From contig JBCCGI010000013.1 of NCBI GenBank assembly GCA_039029355.1, forward strand, positions 62,001 through 126,000: a stretch of 64,000 nt of DNA, read 5' to 3'. The notes beneath the pieces are model-generated. The model was not told where the DNA came from. It saw only the letters and a list, made by a program, of their open reading frames with translations, and did not search any database. Made by a program: the position numbers and the translations under genes. The stretch's first letter is position 1, and each line of letters opens with the position of its first letter. Below, in pieces: positions 57,667-64,000 of the stretch. Origin of the DNA: JBCCGI01 sp039029355 (GTDB lineage Bacteria; Planctomycetota; UBA1135; GCA-002686595).

Positions 57667-58548
57667 CTATCGGCGCTGCTCCCGCTCCGCGCCCTCGGAG
57701 TCGTCGGGCTCGCCCTGCTGCTCCAGCGCCGCCGGATCGACGACCGGCAGGCGGTCGCGCCACTCGTCGGGCAGCGAGGTCAGCGGCGTGCTCGAGAAGA
57801 TCAACTCGACCCCGGCGTCGCGCGGGGGCACGAGCCAAGCGTTCGGCATCCAGATCGACTGGTCCTCACACTCGGGGAGCGCGGGCGTCATCAGCGTGTG
57901 GCCCTCGCGGAAGAACGAGATGTTGATCAGGTTGCCCTCGACGTCGGCGGCGAACACCTCCTGCCCGTCGTCGTCTTCGAGGAAGGTCGAGCCCAGGTAC
58001 ACCCAGGGATGACGCCGCATGCTGCGGCCGGTCTCGAGGTTGGCGACCAGGTCCTCCACGCGGAAGAAGAAGGTCTCGTCGCCCTCGCGCCAGGCGACGT
58101 AGAGCAGGAGACCCTGGCCCTCGGGGCCCTCGGGCGGGAACACGCGGTAGGGCCGCTTGCCCGCGCGGCGCTCCTCGAGCGTCGGCGGCGGGTCGATGCG
58201 CTCCCAGCTCGCGTTCGTGCCGACCTGGGCGCCGATCGCGAGCAGCCCGGCGTTCAGCAGGCTGGGCTGGATGTCGGTCACGAAGAGCGACTCGTGCGCG
58301 GCCCCGCCGGGCGCGACGAGCAGGTACTCCAGGAGGTCGTACCGCACGAGCGCGCGCGCCGCGATCGACACGGTGCCGCGCTCGTGATCGAGCCGCACGC
58401 CGCCCTCCTCCAAGAGCGCGGTGAGGGCCGCCTGGGCGTCGCCCCCCTCCTGCGGGCCCGCAGCCGGCTTGGATTCGGGGGCGCGGCCCGCGAGGGCCAG
58501 CGGAAGAGCGAGCGCCAGGAGCGCGGTTCGGGGCGCGATTTGGGTCAT
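57667..58548 (-). CDS. YdjY-domain exported protein
   Basis: 293 residues from the ATG at 58548; an upstream in-frame start at 58587 would add 13 residues without sense. Signal peptide MTQIAPRTALLALALPLALA. The YdjY domain is recognised from VRLDHERGTVSIAARALVRY, LEYLLVAPGGAAHESLFVTD and the following LNAGLLAIGAQVG. A second unannotated half follows with FFFRVEDLVANLETGRSMRR and DGQEVFAADVEGNLINISFF. Function of YdjY is unknown. First gene of the minus-strand run ending in GNAT. Confidence 0.83.
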   Translation of the reverse strand: MTQIAPRTALLALALPLALAGRAPESKPAAGPQEGGDAQAALTALLEEGGVRLDHERGTVSIAARALVRYDLLEYLLVAPGGAAHESLFVTDIQPSLLNAGLLAIGAQVGTNASWERIDPPPTLEERRAGKRPYRVFPPEGPEGQGLLLYVAWREGDETFFFRVEDLVANLETGRSMRRHPWVYLGSTFLEDDDGQEVFAADVEGNLINISFFREGHTLMTPALPECEDQSIWMPNAWLVPPRDAGVELIFSSTPLTSLPDEWRDRLPVVDPAALEQQGEPDDSEGAEREQRR

Positions 58549-58688
58549 AGGTTGGTTTTGGATAGGTGCTCGGGCGGGGAAACGCAAGCGGAGCCGTTCG
58601 GTTCGCCCGAACCGCGCGCGGACCCGAGTTCCCGCGCGGGCTAGAATCCCGCCCCCCTCTCCGCGTCCCCTTCCCAGACCTTACCCCG

Positions 58689-61448
58689 ATGCAACGAACC
58701 GCCGCCCTCGCGCTCGCCGTCGCCCCCGCCCTCGCCATGCCGCTCGCCGCGCAGGAAGGAGGCCTCTCCTACGACGTCGAGACCTACCGGCTTGCAAACG
58801 GCCTCCTGGTGACGCTGCACGAGGACCACTCGCTGCCCCAGGTCGTGATCGATACCTGGTACTGGGTCGGCTCGAAGGACGAGCTGCCGCGCCGCACCGG
58901 CTTCGCGCACCTCTTCGAACACCTGATGTTCATGGGCACCGAGCGCGTGCCCGACAACCAGTTCGACGTTCTGATGGAGACCGGCGGGGGCTGGAACAAC
59001 GCGTCGACCAGCTCGGATCGCACGAACTACTTCAGCGTTGGGCCGAGCGCGCTGCTGCCCACGCTGCTCTGGCTCGACGCGGACCGGCTCGAGGCGCTGG
59101 GGCAGAACATGACGCTCGCGAAGCTCGACAGCCAGCGGGCGGTGGTGCGCAACGAGCGCCGTCAGACTTCGGAGAACACGCCCTACGGCATCGGCTCGCT
59201 CCTTCTGCCGGGGTTGATGTATCCGGAGGGACACCCCTACCACCACCCGGTCATCGGCAGCCACGAGGACCTCGAGGCGGCCACCGTCGAAGACGTCGTG
59301 TCCTTCTTCGACACCTTCTACACGACGACCAACGCCAGCCTCGTCGTCGCGGGCGACTTCGACCCGGCCAAGGTCGTCCACGAGATCGAGCGCACCTTCG
59401 GCCAGATCCCGCGGCGCGAGCCGCCGCCGCACCGCTCGGCGCCGCCCGCGAGCCTCGCCGGCGTGGTGCGCGAGGTGGCCTTCGACAAGGTCAGGTTCCC
59501 CAAGCTCATCCTCGCGTGGCACTCGCCGCCCTACCTCGAGGCCGGCGACGGCGAGATGGATCTGGTCGGCTCGATGCTCGCCGACGGCCCGTCGTCGCGG
59601 CTGGTGCGCAAGCTCGTGCACGAGCTGCGCATCGCGCAGGACGTCGTGGCCTACCAGGCCTCCGGCGAGCTCGGCTCGACCTTCCACATCGAGGTGATCC
59701 CAGCCGGCGAACACGGGCTCGACGAGGTGAAGGCCGCCGTCGAGGCCGAGCTCGCAACCTTGCTGCACGAGGGCCCCGGCGCAGCCGAGCTCGCGCGCGT
59801 GCAGGCATCGATGGAGGCGGGCTTCCTGCAGGGGATGGAGAGCCTCTTCGCGCGCGCCGACCGCATGAACGCCTACCTGCGCCACTTCGGCGAGGCCGAC
59901 GGCTTCCAGCGTGACCTCGAGCGCTGGACCGGCGCAACGCCGGCGGACGTCACCAAGTGGGCACGGCGCGTGTTCGTGCCCGAGCACGTCGACCTGCGCA
60001 TCCTGCCCGAGGGCAGCGACGTGCCGGCGGGCTGGACGTCCGCGGCCGCCGTTGCCGAGGCCGCCGCGAACCGGCTGGACGAAGGCCCCGGCGAGGTCGC
60101 CGGCGGCGACGACTTCACCGCGCCGGCGCCGGTCGAGCTCGCGCTCGAGGGCGGCATGCGGCTGATCGCGCTGCCGCGTCCGGGTTCGGGGCTGTTCTCG
60201 GGCGCGGTCTTCGGCCGCGGTGGTCCGGGCGCCCTCGCGGCCGACCAGGCCGGGCTGGCCTCACTCGCGATGACGATGCTCGGCTCGGGGGCCGCCGACG
60301 AGGACGCCGCCGCCTTCGCCGAGTCGGTCGAGCTCCTGGGAGCTTCGATCGACGCCGGGGTCGGGCGCTACGGCGTGACCATCCAGGTCGAGGGCCTCGC
60401 CTCGCGCCTCGACGCAACGCTCGACCGCTTCGCCGACGTGGTGCTGCGCCCGAACCTGACGGCCGACGACTTCGCGCGCGAGAAGGCGCTCGCCGAAGCC
60501 GCCGTCGCCGCCCGCGCGGACAACCCGCGCGCGGTCGCCACCAACGTGGCGCGCGCGCTGGCCTTCGGACGCGCGCACCCCTCCGGCGGCGCCACCGGCG
60601 GCTACGCCGACACCGTCGCCTCGCTCGCGCACGACGACGTGGCGCCGGCCCTCGCCGCTCTGCTCCACCCGGGCAACGCGACCTTCGTGTTCGCCGGCGA
60701 CTTCGACCCCGAAGCCCTGCGCGACAAGCTGAACGCGCGCTTCGCCGGCTGGCAGCCGACGGTCGACGCGCCGCCGGTGCCGGCCGCCGCGGTCGAAGCC
60801 GCGCCCGCGGGGCGCATGGTCGTGGTCGATCGGCCCGGCGCGGCCCAGACGGTCGTCTATCTCATGCGCCCGATCGGCGCGCCCGCCAGCGACGTGGCGC
60901 GCGCGACGCGCGACTGCGCCAACACGCTGCTCGGCGGCTCCTTCACGAGCCGCCTCAACCAGAACCTCCGCGAGCGCAACAACTTCACCTACGGCGCCGG
61001 TTCGCGCATCCGCCACGAGGGTGACCAGCACGTGCTCTACGCGACCACCGCGGTCCACACCCCGGTGACCGGCGCCGCGCTGATCGAGCTCCGTCGCGAG
61101 CTCGACGGGCTCGCGACGGGCAACGTCACCGCGGACGAGCTCGCCAAGGCGATCGAGACGATCCGCGCGAACCTCATCAGCAACCTCGAGACGACGTCCG
61201 GCACGCGGAGCTCGCTGCTGGAGCAGATCGACCAGTCGCGCTCACAGGACGCGCTCGCGCGCGACCTGGCGGCGCTGGACGGTGTGACGCTCGAGGGCGT
61301 CAACGCGCTCGCGACCTCGGGGATGTTCGCCTGGAGCGACTTCCAGATCGTGCTCGTCGGCGACCGCGCGGCGGTGCTGCCGCAGCTCGAGGAGGCGGGG
61401 TTCGCGGCGCCGCTGGCGGCGGACGCGGACGGGGAGTTGCTCGACTAG
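58689..61448 (+). CDS. Exported M16-family zinc peptidase
   Basis: 919 residues from the ATG at 58689 (MQRTAALALAVAPALAMPLA, a good signal peptide); an upstream in-frame start at 58566 is ignored. Two M16 modules. The first has the inverted zinc motif HxxEH in GFAHLFEHLMFMG at about residue 72 and the downstream helix with Glu in VVRNERRQTSENTPYG, so it should be active. The second module, residues about 480-919, has LIALPRPGSGLFSGAVFGRG and no HxxEH, as usual for the non-catalytic half, and contains GGSFTSRLNQNLRERNNFTY. It degrades peptides in the periplasm or outside. The plus-strand gene has its own divergent start region opposite ydjY. Confidence 0.93.
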   Translation: MQRTAALALAVAPALAMPLAAQEGGLSYDVETYRLANGLLVTLHEDHSLPQVVIDTWYWVGSKDELPRRTGFAHLFEHLMFMGTERVPDNQFDVLMETGGGWNNASTSSDRTNYFSVGPSALLPTLLWLDADRLEALGQNMTLAKLDSQRAVVRNERRQTSENTPYGIGSLLLPGLMYPEGHPYHHPVIGSHEDLEAATVEDVVSFFDTFYTTTNASLVVAGDFDPAKVVHEIERTFGQIPRREPPPHRSAPPASLAGVVREVAFDKVRFPKLILAWHSPPYLEAGDGEMDLVGSMLADGPSSRLVRKLVHELRIAQDVVAYQASGELGSTFHIEVIPAGEHGLDEVKAAVEAELATLLHEGPGAAELARVQASMEAGFLQGMESLFARADRMNAYLRHFGEADGFQRDLERWTGATPADVTKWARRVFVPEHVDLRILPEGSDVPAGWTSAAAVAEAAANRLDEGPGEVAGGDDFTAPAPVELALEGGMRLIALPRPGSGLFSGAVFGRGGPGALAADQAGLASLAMTMLGSGAADEDAAAFAESVELLGASIDAGVGRYGVTIQVEGLASRLDATLDRFADVVLRPNLTADDFAREKALAEAAVAARADNPRAVATNVARALAFGRAHPSGGATGGYADTVASLAHDDVAPALAALLHPGNATFVFAGDFDPEALRDKLNARFAGWQPTVDAPPVPAAAVEAAPAGRMVVVDRPGAAQTVVYLMRPIGAPASDVARATRDCANTLLGGSFTSRLNQNLRERNNFTYGAGSRIRHEGDQHVLYATTAVHTPVTGAALIELRRELDGLATGNVTADELAKAIETIRANLISNLETTSGTRSSLLEQIDQSRSQDALARDLAALDGVTLEGVNALATSGMFAWSDFQIVLVGDRAAVLPQLEEAGFAAPLAADADGELLD

Positions 61449-61531
61449 GAGACCTCGCGGCAAGTCCGGTCGTGCCCACGCCCCCCCGGGGGCGCGGTGA
61501 GCACTCCGGGCTCCCGGCCCAAGCTGGCCGA

Positions 61532-62608
61532 TCAAGCCAGCGGCCAGCGAACCACAGCCCGGCAGCCCCCGAGCGATGCCTCGGCGAGCCACACCGACCC
61601 GCCGAACGCCTCAACCGTCCGCTTCACCAGCGCCAGCCCGAGCCCGTGGCTGCGGGCTGAGCGGTTCCAGTGTTGGAAGGGCCGGAAGGCCTCCTCGCGC
61701 CGCTCAGGCGGGATCCCGCGTCCATCGTCCTCGACGGACAGGAGCACGGTCTGCCCCTCGATCTCGATCGAGGCGTGGACCCGGCCATGGTCGTCGCCGT
61801 GGTGCGTCACGGCGTTTCCGAGCAGGTTGGTCAACACGCGCATCACGGCCGCGTGCGGCACGATCACGGACGCCTCGGCTCCCGAGCGCTCGAACGCGAA
61901 CCCCTCGGGCGCCGAGATCGTCGCCCACGCGTCGTCCAGGGCTGCCCCGAGCTCGACCGGATCGAGATCGCGCGGCGCGGTCTGAGGGACGGTGAGGGCC
62001 AGCAACGAGTCCACGAAATCCACCAACGCCCTGGTGCGCTTGAGCACCCTGGAGAGGCTTGTTCGGGCCGAGTCCAGGTCGCCCTCGTCGATTCCCTCAA
62101 GGGCCAACTCGACCAGGCCGTAGATCGACCCGAGTGGCGATCTCAGGTCGTGCGCGCAAGACCGCGCGAACTCGTCGACCTCCCTGCGCGCATGCATGAA
62201 CTCGGACACGTCGACGTGGGTGCCGAGCATCCGGACCGCGACCCCGTCCCTGCGAATCGCCACCCCGCGGCACCGCACCCAAACGGTGGAGCCGTCCTTG
62301 TGGCGATAGCGGACGATCTGATCGTAGGGGCACGTGGGATCGGCGGAGTGCGCCTCGAAGGCCGCGAGAACGAGCCCTAGGTCCTCGGGGTGGATGTTCT
62401 CCTGCCACCAGGCCGAGCCTTGCGGAACCTCGTGGTCCTGGTAGCCGAACAGCGCCTTGAAGCGCGGGCTGAGCCACTCGTGTTCCGGCTCCTCGACGTT
62501 CCAGTACCAGACTCCGTCGAACGACTCCTCGAGGTAGTCCAGGGCAGCCGGGTCCGAGCGAAAGAGCTCCTTGAGCTCCTGCTTCAGGTAGTGCTCCCCC
62601 TCGGTCAA
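61532..62608 (-). CDS. PAS-domain histidine kinase, soluble
   Basis: 358 residues. PAS/PAC sensor at about 25-140 (SFDGVWYWNVEEPEHEWLSP, YRHKDGSTVWVRCRGVAIRR); DHp domain with phospho-acceptor His153 in RSCAHDLRSPLGS; ATPase domain with N-box NLLGNAVTHHGD, G1 VEDDGRGIP and G2 HGLGLALVKRTVE. No transmembrane segment, so it senses a cytoplasmic cue. The ATG at 62608 overlaps the response-regulator stop by 4 bp (ATGA). The PAS domain is short and of PAS_3/PAS_4 type, often flavin- or haem-free. Confidence 0.93.
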   Translation of the reverse strand: MTEGEHYLKQELKELFRSDPAALDYLEESFDGVWYWNVEEPEHEWLSPRFKALFGYQDHEVPQGSAWWQENIHPEDLGLVLAAFEAHSADPTCPYDQIVRYRHKDGSTVWVRCRGVAIRRDGVAVRMLGTHVDVSEFMHARREVDEFARSCAHDLRSPLGSIYGLVELALEGIDEGDLDSARTSLSRVLKRTRALVDFVDSLLALTVPQTAPRDLDPVELGAALDDAWATISAPEGFAFERSGAEASVIVPHAAVMRVLTNLLGNAVTHHGDDHGRVHASIEIEGQTVLLSVEDDGRGIPPERREEAFRPFQHWNRSARSHGLGLALVKRTVEAFGGSVWLAEASLGGCRAVVRWPLA

Positions 62609-63051
62609 TCGACGAATCCCCCGCGACTCCTAGCCGACGGTAGGAGGCACACGCTCCAGAACGACTGCAGGGCCTGCACCACCGACGCGAGCTCTTCGCG
62701 ACCCAGCGGCTTGGCCACGTACCCGCACACGTTGTACTCGTACGCGGCCGCGATATCGCGCTCGTGCTTCGACGTGCTCAAGACGAACACGGGCGTCCGG
62801 CACAGTGCCTCGTCTTTGCGGACCTCGTGCAGGAACTCGATCCCGTTCATCCCCGGCAGATGCAGGTCGAGCAACACGATCAGCGGTACGGCCGGGTTCG
62901 CGAGCTGGGCCCGCATCTGCTGAAGCGCCTCTTCCCCGTCCCGTGCCCGATGGAGCGGAGCGGAGATCCCCAGCCGCTTGAAGACCCGCCGGATCTGTTC
63001 GTAGTCAACCTCGTCGTCTTCCACGTAGAGAAGTTGGTAGTCCTGAGCCAT
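62605..63051 (-). CDS. Single-domain response regulator (Rcp1-like)
   Basis: 148 residues, receiver domain only. Acidic pocket E11-D12-D13 (YVEDDEVDY), phospho-acceptor D62 (LLDLHLPGMNG), Ser92/Thr93 region in LSTSKHERDI and Lys114 (YVAKPLGREE). No DNA-binding output domain, so it signals by protein contact. The pair RR-then-HK in that order with 4-bp overlap, and a long alpha-4/beta-5 insert, resemble Rcp1/CheY-like regulators of phytochrome-type or PAS kinases. Partner is the adjacent histidine kinase. Confidence 0.93.
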   Translation of the reverse strand: MAQDYQLLYVEDDEVDYEQIRRVFKRLGISAPLHRARDGEEALQQMRAQLANPAVPLIVLLDLHLPGMNGIEFLHEVRKDEALCRTPVFVLSTSKHERDIAAAYEYNVCGYVAKPLGREELASVVQALQSFWSVCLLPSARSRGGFVD

Positions 63052-63114
63052 GCAGCGATCCGGATACGGGTTGCGGCGAGTATAGCACGCGGCCTCTTGC
63101 GAGCTTGCTTCGCG

Positions 63115-64000
63115 CTAGCGAGCCGCAGCGGCCAGGACGTGCGCGGGATAGCTGGCCTTAAGGCGCCGCCACTGCTCGATCTGGCCCTCCCGACCTAGGC
63201 GGTCGGTTACGAGCTCCCACCCGCGCGCCGCGAGGAGCAGAGCGCGCTCCGGGCTCAGCTCTCCGCGGTTCGCACGATCGAGGTATCTCCCGAGGAGCGC
63301 AAAGTACTCGCCTCGCCCCTGAAGATAGAAGTCGGGCAAGCAGCCCTTCAGACTCGCCCGGTGCTGGCGCAGGAATGGCTCGGTGTACGCGCCCACAACC
63401 TGTGGATCGCCGTAGTGCTCAACGCGGTGTGGGTCGAAGAAACCGGCCCGGGCCCGCACGGACTCGGTCGAGGGGCCGGGGAGACTCGCGTAGAGGGTGA
63501 ACAGGTAGGCGAGCTCCGGCTCGGACGAGGCGCGGGAGATCACGTAGTTCCAGCCCCAGTTGAAGTACGAGATCGGCACCAACTCCCCGCCGACCTCGCC
63601 GCCCGGCGTGGGGCCGAACACGAGCCGCTCGCGCACGCTCGACTCGGGACCGTTCAGGAACTTCTGAGTCCCTCCCCATCCGATGTTGCAGTACGCATGA
63701 CCCTCGGCAAAGTCGGCCCAGTTGCCGAAGAGCCCCTGAGTCGCTGCGCCGGGCGTCTGCCAGGCGGACGCGGCGACGAGCTCCTCCAGCGCGGCCAGCC
63801 CCTCGGGCCCGTCGAACGCCGGGACCATCTCGTCGTCTACGGGCAGTACGCCCTTCGCGTGCAGTCGGATCCACCACTCCCACTCCAGATAGCCGGGGAC
63901 TCGAAAGAGCGTCCCTCCGAAGCGCCCCGCGTCGGGGTCGTGGAAGAAGGCCATCTGTCGATCGAGCGCTTCCCAGGTCCGTGGAACGCCGAGCTCTTCG
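63115..64000 (-). CDS. Extracellular solute-binding protein, N-terminus beyond window
   Basis: The C-terminal 295 codons are in the window; the frame is open to the right edge (EELGVPRTWEALDRQMAFFH continues upstream of the first ATG at 63954), so the annotated ATG is internal. The pattern (TWEALDRQ, AALEELVAASAWQTPGAATQ, GLFGNWADFAEGHAYCNIGW, GELVPISYFNWGWNYVISRA, PHRVEHYGDPQVVGAYTEPF) is that of type-1 (sugar) ABC solute-binding proteins. The transporter permeases and ATPase would be off the right edge. Ligand not predictable. Confidence 0.8.
   Translation of the reverse strand, partial: EELGVPRTWEALDRQMAFFHDPDAGRFGGTLFRVPGYLEWEWWIRLHAKGVLPVDDEMVPAFDGPEGLAALEELVAASAWQTPGAATQGLFGNWADFAEGHAYCNIGWGGTQKFLNGPESSVRERLVFGPTPGGEVGGELVPISYFNWGWNYVISRASSEPELAYLFTLYASLPGPSTESVRARAGFFDPHRVEHYGDPQVVGAYTEPFLRQHRASLKGCLPDFYLQGRGEYFALLGRYLDRANRGELSPERALLLAARGWELVTDRLGREGQIEQWRRLKASYPAHVLAAAAR

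Overview
The window is a GC-rich chromosomal segment. Its gene content points to a planctomycete (phylum Planctomycetota), probably a free-living aquatic lineage. The signs are several ECF-type sigma factors, Hanks-type kinases fused to formylglycine-generating-enzyme (SUMF1) folds, FG-GAP/VCBS and CRTAC1 (ASPIC/UnbV) secreted proteins, a GldA/F/G-DUF4340 transport cassette and many GTG starts. This is inference from gene families; no rRNA or other phylogenetic marker is present. I saw no prophage, insertion sequence, CRISPR array or tRNA.

Layout. 1-1305: glycerol kinase, cut by the left edge. 1397-3947: a tightly overlapping minus-strand operon of ECF sigma factor, soluble zinc-finger/TPR anti-sigma factor and secreted protein. 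4131-5881: epoxyqueuosine reductase (queG) behind two stable hairpins, then a small zinc-ribbon protein with a clean terminator. 6029-18070: a 12-kb signalling island with three paralogous transmembrane kinase-SUMF1 proteins, each next to a sigma factor gene; in units 2 and 3 the sigma and kinase genes overlap by 8 bp. 18100-23253: a TPR protein and two FG-GAP secreted proteins. 23466-27821: ArsM-like methyltransferase, thiamine phosphate synthase and cytochrome bd oxidase (cydAB). 27960-31124: a 7/9-bp tandem-repeat tract, queA, and a polytopic glycosyltransferase carrying a His/Ala/Asp repeat insertion. 31125-31550: a hairpin-rich stretch ending in a plus-strand terminator with no plus-strand gene, a possible small RNA. 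31551-35592: an unusual three-gene operon (sigma-like protein, helical-repeat protein, degenerate enhancer-binding-protein AAA+). 35866-43475: fabI, a CPBP protease with a secreted partner, and the GldA/F/G-DUF4340 cassette. 43649-52654: secreted FG-GAP protein, M14 carboxypeptidase, copper-radical (galactose-oxidase-like) oxidase, orphan DNA methyltransferase, KANL3/Tex30 hydrolase, DUF2959 lipoprotein and a nickel superoxide dismutase with an export-like leader. 52757-58548: a minus-strand run of YdjY protein, membrane coiled-coil protein, inositol-phosphate synthase, M3 peptidase and GNAT acetyltransferase. 58689-64000: M16 peptidase, histidine kinase/response regulator pair, and the C-terminal part of a solute-binding protein.

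How it fits together. Signalling and regulation take up about a third of the window: six sigma or sigma-like genes, three kinases, one anti-sigma factor, one pseudo-activator and one two-component pair. Both late steps of queuosine synthesis (QueA, QueG) are present but in separate loci. Most other genes encode exported proteins or metabolic enzymes. The strongest candidates for something undescribed are the sigma-like/helical/degenerate-AAA operon, the triplicated sigma-kinase-SUMF1 island, and the unexplained plus-strand transcript at 31260-31390.
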